Shown here one piece after another: positions 10,149 through 20,039 of a DNA stretch of 64,000 nucleotides; position 1 is the stretch's first letter, and every line of letters begins with the position of its first letter. Source of the DNA: an uncultured Lachnospiraceae bacterium (GTDB lineage Bacteria > Bacillota > Clostridia > Lachnospirales > Lachnospiraceae); NCBI GenBank assembly GCA_949132985.1, contig CASCGD010000002.1, forward strand, positions 18,269 to 82,268, read 5' to 3'. Below the pieces are notes generated by a model, which saw nothing but the letters and a program-made list of their open reading frames with translations, did no database searches and was not told the origin of the DNA. The position numbers and the translations under genes are program-made.

Positions 10149-11006
10149 TTAATCTGCGGTAATATATTTGTCCATGATCTCCTGGAGCGTTCCGTCGTCT
10201 TTCAGCTCCTTGATCGCAGCGTTGATCTTTTCCAGAAGCGCATCGTTTTCTTTGTTGAGGCATGCTGCATAGTCCTCTACCGCATACTCCGTATCGAGAA
10301 TCTTTAAGCCCTCATTGTTCGCTACAAAATTCTTCGCAGGCTCGTTGTCGATAAGAACCGCGTCAACCTTTCCCTGTGTGAGCGCCATCACCGCATCCGC
10401 GCCCTTGTTGTACTGCTCAACCGCATCCTCGCCAAAGTCCTCGCATGCGAAGATATCACCGGTGGTCATGAGCTGTACGCCGATCTTCTTGCCCTCGAGA
10501 TCCTCAAGGCTCTTGATATCGGAATCCTCCTTTACAATGACAACCTGGATTCCGGTCGCATATGTATCGCTGAAATTCACCGATTCCTGACGGTCGGGAC
10601 GAACGGTCATACCTGCCAGGCCGATGTCCGCTTTTCCGCTCTGGACCGCAAGGATGATCGCCTCAAACTCCATATCCTCAATTTTCAGCTCCAGCCCCAG
10701 CTTGTCCGCAATCGCCTTTGCGATATCCGCATCAATACCTACGATCTCGTCGCCCTCATAGTATTCATAAGGCGGAAAATACGCATTGGTGGCCATCGTG
10801 AGCACGCCGTCGTTTACGGTTAAACCTGCCGCACTGTCTCCGTCAGCCGCATCGCCCTCGTCGGCAGCGTCACTCTCGCTGTCTGCGTCGCCCTCGTCAG
10901 CCACACCGCTTTCGTCAGCCGCATCATTTGAGCCTGTGCCGCATCCGCACAGCATGCTTGCCGCCATCGCTGTTACAAGTAACATTGACAATATTTTCTT
11001 TTTCAT
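10149..11006 (-). CDS. Amino acid ABC transporter substrate-binding lipoprotein
   Basis: Lipobox-like LLVTAMAASMLCGCG; ANAYFPPYEYYEGDEIVGIDADIAKAIADKLGLEL typical of SBP_bac_3. Confidence 0.93.
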   Translation of the reverse strand: MKKKILSMLLVTAMAASMLCGCGTGSNDAADESGVADEGDADSESDAADEGDAADGDSAAGLTVNDGVLTMATNAYFPPYEYYEGDEIVGIDADIAKAIADKLGLELKIEDMEFEAIILAVQSGKADIGLAGMTVRPDRQESVNFSDTYATGIQVVIVKEDSDIKSLEDLEGKKIGVQLMTTGDIFACEDFGEDAVEQYNKGADAVMALTQGKVDAVLIDNEPAKNFVANNEGLKILDTEYAVEDYAACLNKENDALLEKINAAIKELKDDGTLQEIMDKYITAD

Positions 11007-11065
11007 ACTTTCTTTTTCTCCTCCCTTTCGCCGCAGGACTGCGGCACACTTTTATTTCCCAAGGT

Positions 11066-11094
11066 ATTATACAGTAGGTTTACGCAAAATGCAA
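11066..11094 (-). promoter_or_regulatory. Sigma-A type promoter for the amino acid ABC SBP gene (TTGCAT-17-TATAAT)
   Basis: Reverse strand TTGCATtttgcgtaaacctactgTATAAT, exact 17-bp spacer. Confidence 0.65.
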
Positions 11095-11190
11095 TGACAG
11101 AAATGAATATTTATTTGACAAAATGCATAAAAATACTCCTTCCCGGCAAAAATCACATATCCTGACGATTGCCGAAAAGGAGCGATTGTA

Positions 11191-11982
11191 CTATTTTCTA
11201 TTGAAATTCAGCAGCTTTTCCAGGCAGCTTCTCCCCTCCAATGCCTCTGCATAAAAATTCCTGTACTGCGTTGCCTCAATCGTCAGAATGCCCTTGTAGC
11301 CGGAAGCGCCAAGCGCGCTGAGATAAGGCATATAATCATACCCGTCATGTGTCCTGGGGAAAAAACGCTGCTCTCCCTCCGGATAATCGATATGCGCATG
11401 GAGAATATCATCTTTGTACCGCAAAATTTCTCCAAAGGATTCCCCGCTTTTTACCATATGCCTCAAGTCACACATGATTTTGCAGTTTTTACGCCCGGTC
11501 CGCAAAGCAAGATCTTTCGCCTCGTCCAGCGTATTCAGATAGTTTGAATATGCCGGTCCAAGCGGCTCAATCACGAGCGTCATTCCGTAATCGCTGAAAA
11601 TATCACAGATCTGCCCCACAAAGCCTTCCAGCTTTTCTTCACAAGCCCTGCGGTTTTGACATCCCCCGAGAATGCTTCTGCTCTTGCCGGCTCCAAAAGG
11701 TATCAGCCTTGTCCCCAGCTCAACAGCCCGTTCGCATCCGCGCCGTATATGCAAAAGCCACCGGAGCGCGTCAAAGCATTCCTCATATATTCGGATATCC
11801 GGAGGCAAAAGCCCGGAAAGCACCTCGAACGTAAGGCTGCTTTTTTGTGCGAGGAGATAAAAGCGCCTCCACGCCTCTTCCGATAATGCCACAAGCTCAC
11901 AGAAATCCAGCTCTATTGCGTCAAAGCCTGCCCGTTCGACCGCCTCCATATGTGAAATTTTCCCAAAACATCCCAACTTCAT
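11191..11982 (-). CDS. Sugar phosphate isomerase/epimerase family (xylose isomerase-like TIM barrel)
   Basis: GFDAIELDF, LVIEPLGPAYSNYLNT, HAHIDYPE, YKGILTIEA motifs. Confidence 0.85.
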   Translation of the reverse strand: MKLGCFGKISHMEAVERAGFDAIELDFCELVALSEEAWRRFYLLAQKSSLTFEVLSGLLPPDIRIYEECFDALRWLLHIRRGCERAVELGTRLIPFGAGKSRSILGGCQNRRACEEKLEGFVGQICDIFSDYGMTLVIEPLGPAYSNYLNTLDEAKDLALRTGRKNCKIMCDLRHMVKSGESFGEILRYKDDILHAHIDYPEGEQRFFPRTHDGYDYMPYLSALGASGYKGILTIEATQYRNFYAEALEGRSCLEKLLNFNRK

Positions 11983-12866
11983 AATCTCTTCTCCAGGATT
12001 TTCCGCAGATAGTCCGCACCCGCCTTCATTCCTACAGATGCCTCAGGTATATCCATGGGATGCCATCTGCGTTCATATTCCAGTGATAAATAACCGTCAT
12101 ATCCCAGCTCGCGCAAGAGACCGATGATCTTAGGCCACGGAACAATGCCCTCGCCTACAATCTTCGTGATCACCGCCCGCTCATCCTCCTCGACATGCGT
12201 CACAGAACCCGCCTGAAACTTCATACCCGGAGCTTTAAATGCAAAGTCCTTCACATGTACATACTGTATTTTGTCGCCCTGAATCCGAATACACTCCTCG
12301 CACTCTTCCCCCGACAAGAAGCTGATATTTGCCTGATCGTATAAAATACCCACATTGGCACGCCCGATCTCCTTCACAATATCGTACGTAATTTCCGGTC
12401 CGGTCGTCATGGTATTAAAATGATTCTCCAAAACAAGGGAAACACCAGCCTCCCCCGCCTCGTCCGCAAGCAGCCGCATACTGTCCACGAGAATTTTTCG
12501 CTTTTGTTCAAATCCTTCGTCTCCTGCGAGAAACGTGCCGCCATAGATTCGAATATAGTGTGCATCCAAAAGCCCCGCCAGCTTTATGCACTGTCTGCAT
12601 TCATCGATGGCTTTCCCGCGCTTTTTTTCATCCGGCTGATTATAGTCACTCGCATAGGAGACAATACAGGAAACCTCCATGCCGAGCGCATCAAGCTTTT
12701 TCTTTAGCTGCACAAGCTCCGCCTCTGCAGCATCGCTGTGAATCGCACATTTATAGTCATCCTGATAAATAATCTCAATGGCATCCATCCCCGATTCCGC
12801 AAACAGTTTGGCCGCTTCCAACACCGTAAGCTCCGGGGTTCCCATTGTATGTCCTGCAATTTTCAT
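11979..12866 (-). CDS. Sugar phosphate isomerase/epimerase family (second TIM barrel paralogue)
   Basis: GMDAIEIIYQDD, VSLVLENHFNTMTTGP, VGILYDQANISF, YVHVKDF, GYDGYLSLEYERRWHP. Confidence 0.87.
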   Translation of the reverse strand: MKIAGHTMGTPELTVLEAAKLFAESGMDAIEIIYQDDYKCAIHSDAAEAELVQLKKKLDALGMEVSCIVSYASDYNQPDEKKRGKAIDECRQCIKLAGLLDAHYIRIYGGTFLAGDEGFEQKRKILVDSMRLLADEAGEAGVSLVLENHFNTMTTGPEITYDIVKEIGRANVGILYDQANISFLSGEECEECIRIQGDKIQYVHVKDFAFKAPGMKFQAGSVTHVEEDERAVITKIVGEGIVPWPKIIGLLRELGYDGYLSLEYERRWHPMDIPEASVGMKAGADYLRKILEKRL

Positions 12867-12870
12867 CTTT

Positions 12871-13815
12871 TTACTCCAATCCCGGCAGGCCCGCCTTCAC
12901 TAAAATCTCATGCATCAGCTCATGCGTCTTATATGCGTCCCTTCCGTTTGTAATCGGCTGTCTATGTTCCCGCACACACTTGATAAAATGATGGACCTCC
13001 TGCGTAAATCCCATTTTGTCCTCCACTCTCGCCCATCCCAGCGCAAGCGGCGTCATAACCGTCTTTACCTCCGTATTCTCATCGACATCCGTAAAGCTGT
13101 CCGGTGCGTTTACAAATGCGGAATGATAGCCCCCGTAACAGTCAACCTTTTCCACCCATTGCCCGGCTCTTCTCGATGCAGTCAGAATTCCTATACTCCC
13201 GCTGTCAAATACAATCTGCGCAGTCACCAGATCTTCATATTCCGGATCAGAAAACAGGCTATGGGCCTCTGTCGAAACGGCCTCCCCACAGAAATAGCGC
13301 ATCAGGTCAACCATATGAATCGCATTTTCCAATGTAGCCCTGTATTCCGATCCATTTCGGTTTTTCTGCGCAATCACTACGTCCGGCGGTGCATTTTTAT
13401 ATAACTCCTTCACCTTTGCATAGACAGGTGCATATCTTCTGTTAAAACCAACCATCAGAATTCGATCGTACTGTTCCGCCGTATCTGCCATCTCCTTACT
13501 TTCCTGCAGGGTAAGCGCCAGCGGCTTTTCGCAGAACACGTCCAGTCCCCTTTTAAGGAGCGGGATCACATATTCGTAATGTGCCGTCTTCGGTGTCAGC
13601 ACAAACGCGCAGTCCATCTCGGTTTCCATAAACTCCTCAAAGGTCCGGCACCCTTTCCTGATTTTATACTTCGCCATAGCCGCATCTACCGTCTCCTGGG
13701 AACGGCTGCAGGCAGCTACGATCTCTATATCCTTCATCTCCGCAAGCACCGGAAGCTCTGCGATATGCGCAATATGTCCCAGACCGATGACCCCCACCCT
13801 TATGATCTTACTCAT
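12871..13815 (-). CDS. Gfo/Idh/MocA family oxidoreductase
   Basis: RVGVIGLGHIAHIAELPVL Rossmann motif; CEKPLALTLQESKEM. Confidence 0.9.
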   Translation of the reverse strand: MSKIIRVGVIGLGHIAHIAELPVLAEMKDIEIVAACSRSQETVDAAMAKYKIRKGCRTFEEFMETEMDCAFVLTPKTAHYEYVIPLLKRGLDVFCEKPLALTLQESKEMADTAEQYDRILMVGFNRRYAPVYAKVKELYKNAPPDVVIAQKNRNGSEYRATLENAIHMVDLMRYFCGEAVSTEAHSLFSDPEYEDLVTAQIVFDSGSIGILTASRRAGQWVEKVDCYGGYHSAFVNAPDSFTDVDENTEVKTVMTPLALGWARVEDKMGFTQEVHHFIKCVREHRQPITNGRDAYKTHELMHEILVKAGLPGLE

Positions 13816-13833
13816 CCTGCAATCTCCTTTCTG

Positions 13834-14757
13834 TCATGAAGCCTTATAGCCCTCTTTATCAAACTGCTTTTTCATCTCCCCAATAACGGAGAGCACCTCC
13901 TCCCTCTCCCTTTCACCGACACTGTAAAAGGGAATCCTGCACACATCAGACCCGATAATCCCTTTTGCCTTCAGATAATGCTTAATCATCGGGATTTCCT
14001 GGTATTTTGAAAGCCGCTCCGCGTTTTTTTGAATCTGGTATTGGAGCCTTAAAGCCGCCTTGTCGTTTCCCGTCCGGGCAAACTCCCAAAGGCTGGTAAA
14101 AATCTCCGGAAAGATTGCAGCCGGCCCTGTGACCGTCCCCACCGCACCGCTTTTATACGCCGGGTAAATCAGCCTGTCACATCCGATCAGCGTATCCAGG
14201 CCCCCGTCCCTTGTCCTGACATATTCACAAATTCTGGCAATATCCGGATAACTGAATTTTACACCGCACAGGTTTTTATATTTCCGGCCCAGCCTTTTCA
14301 CAATCTCGGCACTCACATCATTGTTCGTATTGGTGGGTATATTATAAATGTAGATCGGGAAATCTCCCGCCGCTTCTAAAACCTCCGAATAATATTCGAT
14401 CAACGCCTCATCCGACTGGTGAAAGAAAAACGGCGATAGAACGCCCGCCGCATCCGCCCCCGCATCCTTCGCATGCCTGACAAGCTCAAGCGTATTCTCC
14501 AGCGTCTGGGTTCCGCACTGTACCACCACAGAAATCTTATGGTTGATTTCTTCTACCATCACCTCCGCTATTTTTTTTCGCTCCTCGACGGACAGAGCAA
14601 TTCCCTCCCCATTCGTTCCCAGGGGATAAACCGCCTGGATGCCGCTGTCCGCCAGATACCTGGCCAATTTCCTTACCCCTTTATAATCAACCTTCCTACT
14701 CTCATCAAAAGGTGTTATATTCGCACATACAATACCCTGTAAAGCAGCCATTTGCAT
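13834..14757 (-). CDS. Dihydrodipicolinate synthase/N-acetylneuraminate lyase family protein
   Basis: ANITPFDES, YPLGTNGEGIALSVEERK, YIYNIPTNTNNDVS, GVKFSYPD. Confidence 0.9.
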   Translation of the reverse strand: MQMAALQGIVCANITPFDESRKVDYKGVRKLARYLADSGIQAVYPLGTNGEGIALSVEERKKIAEVMVEEINHKISVVVQCGTQTLENTLELVRHAKDAGADAAGVLSPFFFHQSDEALIEYYSEVLEAAGDFPIYIYNIPTNTNNDVSAEIVKRLGRKYKNLCGVKFSYPDIARICEYVRTRDGGLDTLIGCDRLIYPAYKSGAVGTVTGPAAIFPEIFTSLWEFARTGNDKAALRLQYQIQKNAERLSKYQEIPMIKHYLKAKGIIGSDVCRIPFYSVGEREREEVLSVIGEMKKQFDKEGYKAS

Positions 14758-14766
14758 CCTCCTCTT

Positions 14767-15921
14767 TCATCTCACCCTCATCGTTATCGCGCGATTGCAT
14801 ACCTGCGCGCACAGGCCGCACCCGTCGCACTTTTCCTGACGAATGACAGGTTTCTCACTCCCGCCGTCTATTGCATCGTAAATGCATACCGGATAGCATT
14901 TTTTACAGCCCACACATTTCTCATAGTCAACATCCGCGTAATACCGTTTGCTTCGGTCCGCCTTTTCAAGCGGCAGCACCTTTTTTGCCGCCACACCAAC
15001 GATGTCCTCCAGCGCTGCCACTCCCTGCCGTTCCATGTACGCCTCAAGCTGCTCCAAAATAGCCCGGATGCTGTCATATCCTTTCAAATATACCAGTGTT
15101 GCGATCTGGACATTGCCTGCCCCTGCCAGAAGATAACGGACCACATCCTCATAGTTCGTCACGCCTCCCGTGGCGCTGATGGGGCAGCTTATATGCGGAT
15201 AGCACGCGGCGATCCAGCGCATTACGGACTGCATGACCCACGGCCCTCCGTGCCCGCAAAATCCCTTATGCATGACAGGCTCCATCGTCTCGATATCGAT
15301 CTGCAGTCCCGAGGAGCGGTTAAACATCGTAAGCCAGTCTGCGCCGTCCCTCTCAAGATCCATCGCACACACAATCGGATTTGACATCTGCTGCGTCATC
15401 TTAAGTCCCACCGGAATGCCCACCGCTTTCCTGACTTCCCGAAGCGCGTTTCCCGCAACCGGATAAAATTCCACCGCTTCCCGCACAAATGCCCCTACCG
15501 GACAGGACGGAACAACTTCGATGCCATCCGCCCCTGCTTCTTCGCATTTTCCTGCATACCAGGCCCATGTATCCTCACCGGCGCAATTCAGGCTTGCTAT
15601 CACCGGAATATCCAACAGATCCTTGGCTCTCTTAATCTCGCTGCAATAGTCCTCTATGTCCCCCTCAAAAGCCTGCTCATAGGTCATAAACGTCGTTGAC
15701 TGATAACCCGGCACACCACTTCTGATGACCGACATCCTCGGAAACGGATTGTACCTGTTTACCATTTCTTCCTGAATTGATTTCAAAATAACCGCGCTAA
15801 AGCCGGCGTCCTGTGCCCGCTTACAGTGCAGGGCATCCTTCGTAGTCCCGGCAGATGCCGCGATTAAAGGATTCTTCAGCTCCATCCCCATAAAATGGGT
15901 AACCAGTTTATCCATATACAC
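14767..15921 (-). CDS. PreA-like dihydroorotate dehydrogenase-fold FMN protein with C-terminal 2x[4Fe-4S] ferredoxin domain
   Basis: KNPLIAASAGTTKDALHCKRAQDAGFSAVILKSI; C-terminal CVGCKKCYPVC and CDGCGLCAQVC clusters. Confidence 0.85.
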   Translation of the reverse strand: MYMDKLVTHFMGMELKNPLIAASAGTTKDALHCKRAQDAGFSAVILKSIQEEMVNRYNPFPRMSVIRSGVPGYQSTTFMTYEQAFEGDIEDYCSEIKRAKDLLDIPVIASLNCAGEDTWAWYAGKCEEAGADGIEVVPSCPVGAFVREAVEFYPVAGNALREVRKAVGIPVGLKMTQQMSNPIVCAMDLERDGADWLTMFNRSSGLQIDIETMEPVMHKGFCGHGGPWVMQSVMRWIAACYPHISCPISATGGVTNYEDVVRYLLAGAGNVQIATLVYLKGYDSIRAILEQLEAYMERQGVAALEDIVGVAAKKVLPLEKADRSKRYYADVDYEKCVGCKKCYPVCIYDAIDGGSEKPVIRQEKCDGCGLCAQVCNRAITMRVR

Positions 15922-15927
15922 CCTCCG

Positions 15928-16695
15928 CTAATCCTCATTCAAAATTCCCATTTCCGTAAAAATTTCCGTAATCCGTTTTCTTAAGGCCAGAAACTCCCCC
16001 GATTCCTTCACCGCCATATTCCTTGGCCTTGGCAGATCAACCGGCACGATCTCCTTCACACGTCCGGGCCTCGGCGTAAGAATCACAACCTTATCCGCCA
16101 AAAGAATCGCTTCATCTATGTCATGGGTAACAAAAAGAATTGTATTTTTCTTCTGCATCCACATTTTTTCCAAATCCACCCTCATCTGTTCCCTTGTGAG
16201 CGCATCCAACGCCCCATAGGGCTCATCCATCATAAGCAGCTGCGGCTCATGTACAAGAGCCCTGCAGATAGACACTCTCTGCTGCATTCCTCCTGACAGC
16301 TCCCAGGGATATTTATTTTCAAAGCCCTCCAGCCCCACCTGCCGGATCAGCTCCATCGCCTTTACTTTTGTAATATTTTTATCCAGATTCCGGAACTCGC
16401 CCTGAATCATGATATTGTTGAGTACCGTTCTCCACTCTAACAACAGATGATCCTGAAATACAAAGCCAACCTCCTTTACCGGCTTTGTAATCTCTTTTCC
16501 ATCCAGAAGCACTTTCCCGGAGGTTGGCTGCGTCAGTCCGGTTCCGATAAAGAGGAATGTGCTTTTCCCGCATCCCGAGGGGCCAAGCACGGTGACAAAT
16601 TCCCCGTCATTGATATCAAAATTCACATCAATCAAGGCTTCCGTATACCCGGTGAGTGTCTTATATTTCATTCCGATATGTTCAAATCTCAGCAT
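15928..16695 (-). CDS. ABC transporter ATP-binding protein (nitrate/sulfonate/taurine type)
   Basis: GPSGCGKSTFL, LSGGMQQRVSICRALVHEPQLLMMDEPYGALDALTREQMR. Confidence 0.93.
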   Translation of the reverse strand: MLRFEHIGMKYKTLTGYTEALIDVNFDINDGEFVTVLGPSGCGKSTFLFIGTGLTQPTSGKVLLDGKEITKPVKEVGFVFQDHLLLEWRTVLNNIMIQGEFRNLDKNITKVKAMELIRQVGLEGFENKYPWELSGGMQQRVSICRALVHEPQLLMMDEPYGALDALTREQMRVDLEKMWMQKKNTILFVTHDIDEAILLADKVVILTPRPGRVKEIVPVDLPRPRNMAVKESGEFLALRKRITEIFTEMGILNED

Positions 16696-16758
16696 ATATC
16701 ACAACTCGCTTTCTTCAAGAAGGGCCTGCCCGTAAAAGCAGGCCCGCTTTCAATCAGA

Positions 16759-17877
16759 TTATTTTGCAGGCAGTTCAGACGGAAGGCAATCGTAGGTGTA
16801 GATGTCTTCCGGCTGTATACTCTCATCCACTCCCAGGTAATGAACCAGCATATCCCGGCAGCTTTTCCAGTCATCTTCCGACACATCGCCCAAGGTCTGT
16901 GAATCCTTCGCAAATAAGCTCTCCAGCGCGACTCCAAGACTTCCCTCCGCGTTTGACCGGTCCAGGGTCGGATAGCTTTCCATAAAAATGTCAATTGCTT
17001 CCCCGGAGTCTGCCCGGCACTCATCCCACGCTTTCATGGAGGCCGCAATAAATTTCTCGATTACATCCGAATGCTCTGCGATCATCTTGTCGCTCGCCAC
17101 AATCGACAGGCCCACCGTCGCAGCGCCAAAATCCGAGTAACGCATAACATTTACTTCATGCCCCATATTCTGCAGGGTGATTGCCTGGTCATCCGCACCC
17201 GCCAGAATCACATCCACATCACCGTTCACCAGAGACGTAACCTTTGCGCCGGCATCCATCGTGACATAATTGAGGGTGTCATCATCAATATCATTTGCCG
17301 CTTCGAGGGCCGCAAACAAATTCGAGGGCGCATCTCCTGTCGTAATGCCGATTTTCTTTCCCTCCAGGTCCTTAGGCTCCTCAATGCCCGAATCCTTCAT
17401 GCTGATCGCCGCAAAACCATTGACTGCATAGATCGGGCATACGATCTTAAGCGGAATTTCATTTGCAACCGCTGAGGCCACAGAGGCTGAATCCACCAAT
17501 CCCAGCTCATCGTCCCCTGTTCCCACAAGCTTGGCTGTTGTCCCGGAGCCTGTACCCTCGCCAATCGTCACATCCAGGCCGGCCTCCCTGTAATAGCCCT
17601 TTTCCAGAGCATAGTAAAAGGGCGCATGCAGGCCTGCAGCCGTATAGTTCAGCCGAAAACTTATGGGAACCAGCTCCTTTGCTTCGCTTTCCTCCCCGCT
17701 CTCTGCTCCCGCATCAGCTTTTACTTCCGGTTCTTCTCCCTTTTCATCTTCTCCTGCCTCGCTTTGTGCTCCCGTGTCCGTCTTTTCTGCCGTATCCTCC
17801 TTCCCGGAGCCCGCGCACCCTATCAAAGACATCATCATCACAGTTACAAGTGCTGCCGCCAAAACCTTTCTCTTCAT
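16759..17877 (-). CDS. ABC transporter substrate-binding lipoprotein (NMT1/THI5/SsuA-like)
   Basis: SLIGCAGSG lipobox; FRLNYTAAGLHAPFYYALEKGYYREAGLDVTIGEGTGSGTTAKLVGTGDDELGLVD. Confidence 0.92.
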   Translation of the reverse strand: MKRKVLAAALVTVMMMSLIGCAGSGKEDTAEKTDTGAQSEAGEDEKGEEPEVKADAGAESGEESEAKELVPISFRLNYTAAGLHAPFYYALEKGYYREAGLDVTIGEGTGSGTTAKLVGTGDDELGLVDSASVASAVANEIPLKIVCPIYAVNGFAAISMKDSGIEEPKDLEGKKIGITTGDAPSNLFAALEAANDIDDDTLNYVTMDAGAKVTSLVNGDVDVILAGADDQAITLQNMGHEVNVMRYSDFGAATVGLSIVASDKMIAEHSDVIEKFIAASMKAWDECRADSGEAIDIFMESYPTLDRSNAEGSLGVALESLFAKDSQTLGDVSEDDWKSCRDMLVHYLGVDESIQPEDIYTYDCLPSELPAK

Positions 17878-17948
17878 ATCCTGTTTCCTCCTTCATTGTT
17901 TTTATTAAACTGCCCGGTAAGGGCAGCAAGAAACCTGCCGCATCTCCC

Positions 17949-18791
17949 TTATCTTGCTTTTTTATCCGTCACCCGCTGGCTTACATGCCATGGAATCAGT
18001 TTCCGCTCTGCCAGCTCCACAATCTCGAAAAATACCATTCCCATCAAACACAGTACAATCAAAATTGCAAAAAGCAGTTTCGTATTGATATCTCCGTTCG
18101 CCCGCAAAAGCAAATACCCCAGCCCGCTGTCAGATCCGAGAAATTCCGCAACCACGGCTCCCACCGTCGCCATGGAAATCGAGGTTTTAAGCCCCGAAAA
18201 GATACTCGGCAGCGCGTTTGGCAGTTTTATTTTCCAGTAAAATTTCCATTCAGATTCACTCATCGTCCTTGCCATATAATAAAGCCTGCCATTTAATGAT
18301 TTCAGCCCGGCAACCGTATCCATGAGCAGCGGGAAAAACGACAGCAGAAAGACCATCAGGATCTTTGGCATAGAACCAAACCCGAACCACACAACGAACA
18401 ACGGCCCGATCGCGACCTTCGGAATCAGCTGCAAAAATACCATAAATGGATATAACGTTTTCTCAAATACCCTGGAATAGGAAATCAGCGTAGCAATCGG
18501 TATACTGATAATAACTGTCGCCCCAAATCCAACACCAATTTCGTACAAAGTTGTCAACATATTTGATTTAATTGCGCTCCAATATTGTACAATTGCCAAA
18601 ACCGACTCGCTCGGCGATGGGAGAATATAACTTGGAATTTCAAAAAACCTTACCAGAATTTCCCAGAAAACGATTACTCCACCGACGCTAAAAATGCTCG
18701 GCATGGATTCCTTTAAACTGTTCAGAAATTTCAGCCATCTGATCTGCCGGGATTTTTGTCCGCCATCCGCCCGTGCCTTTTCATTTTTCAT
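17949..18791 (-). CDS. ABC transporter permease (SsuC/TauC type)
   Basis: Multi-TM; LNSLKESMPSIFSVGGVIVFWEILVRFFEIPSYILPSPSE, LPNALPSIFSGLKTSISMATVGAVVAEFLGSDSGLGYLL. Confidence 0.92.
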   Translation of the reverse strand: MKNEKARADGGQKSRQIRWLKFLNSLKESMPSIFSVGGVIVFWEILVRFFEIPSYILPSPSESVLAIVQYWSAIKSNMLTTLYEIGVGFGATVIISIPIATLISYSRVFEKTLYPFMVFLQLIPKVAIGPLFVVWFGFGSMPKILMVFLLSFFPLLMDTVAGLKSLNGRLYYMARTMSESEWKFYWKIKLPNALPSIFSGLKTSISMATVGAVVAEFLGSDSGLGYLLLRANGDINTKLLFAILIVLCLMGMVFFEIVELAERKLIPWHVSQRVTDKKAR

Positions 18792-19803
18792 AATGATCCT
18801 CCTTCGAATAAACAGATTTTACCGAATTTCCTTCTATCACCGCACTTTTTAAAACGCGCAGCCTGGGCCTCATTTCCCTGTCCTTTAAACGCGACAGCAT
18901 CATCTCTCCGATGCAGTTTCCGATCTCCTCCTGCATTTCCTTGGCATGCGTGATCTGAGGCTCGATCAGGCCCTGAAAATCAAGCGTGCCAAAGCCAATG
19001 AGCGAAACATCCTCCGAAATACGGATTTTCATTTCCTTCGCCTTATTCAAAATGCCCTGCGTAATGGTCGCACTTCCGCTCACAACGGCAGTCGGCGGAT
19101 GATCCCTTTTCATCAGAAGCTCAAATGCCTCCTGTCCGAATTGCTTTGAAAAGGTACCATACATAATGTTCCCGTTTATCGCCATTTTATCATGGTCAAA
19201 AAACGCGCGCATGTAACCGTTATATCGGTCAAAGTTCGTGCTGAGCTTCTTCTCGCCGCTGATCATGGCAATATTCGTGTGACCCCTCTCGATCAGATAA
19301 ACGACCGCATCGTACATGGATTTTTCCTTATCCACATAAACCGTGTCATATACGTGATTTAAAGTACTCCGGTCAAACGCCACCACTGCGCAGTCCACGC
19401 GCTCAAGCAGCTCCTCTATGTTCGTGGATACCGGGCTGATAATCAAACCGTCCACGCATTTTGATGTCATCATCTCGATACATTCTTTTTCCTTTTTCTC
19501 ATCGTTGTCTGTGCTTGCCATCAAAAGTATATAGCCCTCGGCACGGATCATTTTTTCCACGATTCTTGTCACTCCGATCACAAAGGGATCCGAAATATCC
19601 GAAGCGATCAGGCCTATGGTTTTCGTCACGCTGTTTTTCAATCCCTTTGCAAGCTGATTCGGCTTATAGCCCAGCTTCTTAATCGCCGCCCTCACCCGCA
19701 GCTTCATCTCGTCATTAATATTCGGCATACCGTTTACAACACGTGAAACCGTTGCCACGGAGACATCCGCCTCTCTTGCCACATCTTTAATCGTTACACT
19801 CAT
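18781..19803 (-). CDS. LacI family transcriptional regulator
   Basis: N-terminal HTH MSVTIKDVAREADVSVATVSRVVNGMPNINDEMKLRVRAAIKKLGYKPN. Confidence 0.95.
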   Translation of the reverse strand: MSVTIKDVAREADVSVATVSRVVNGMPNINDEMKLRVRAAIKKLGYKPNQLAKGLKNSVTKTIGLIASDISDPFVIGVTRIVEKMIRAEGYILLMASTDNDEKKEKECIEMMTSKCVDGLIISPVSTNIEELLERVDCAVVAFDRSTLNHVYDTVYVDKEKSMYDAVVYLIERGHTNIAMISGEKKLSTNFDRYNGYMRAFFDHDKMAINGNIMYGTFSKQFGQEAFELLMKRDHPPTAVVSGSATITQGILNKAKEMKIRISEDVSLIGFGTLDFQGLIEPQITHAKEMQEEIGNCIGEMMLSRLKDREMRPRLRVLKSAVIEGNSVKSVYSKEDHYEK

Positions 19804-19816
19804 AATCCCTCTTTCA

Positions 19817-19828
19817 GAAAACGTTTTC
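19817..19828. promoter_or_regulatory. LacI-type operator palindrome GAAAACGTTTTC upstream of the lacI-led operon
   Basis: Perfect 12-bp palindrome 14 bp upstream of the LacI start; a related GATAAAACGTTATC lies at 19961-19974. Confidence 0.6.
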
Positions 19829-20039
19829 TCAATGATTAAAAAAATATGTACTGAAATGACTATACCATCTCAGCACATACTTGTCAATAATAATGTGTTT
19901 CACATTCTCTTTTTGTGCAATATGCACATTTCTCCTCACAGTATTTTGTGATCTATTTCCGATAAAACGTTATCTGTATCCGTCACCCTCGCATTTGCCG
20001 CCGCTTTGGCCCAATCCCCCGCAGCGCAAATCCTCCCTT

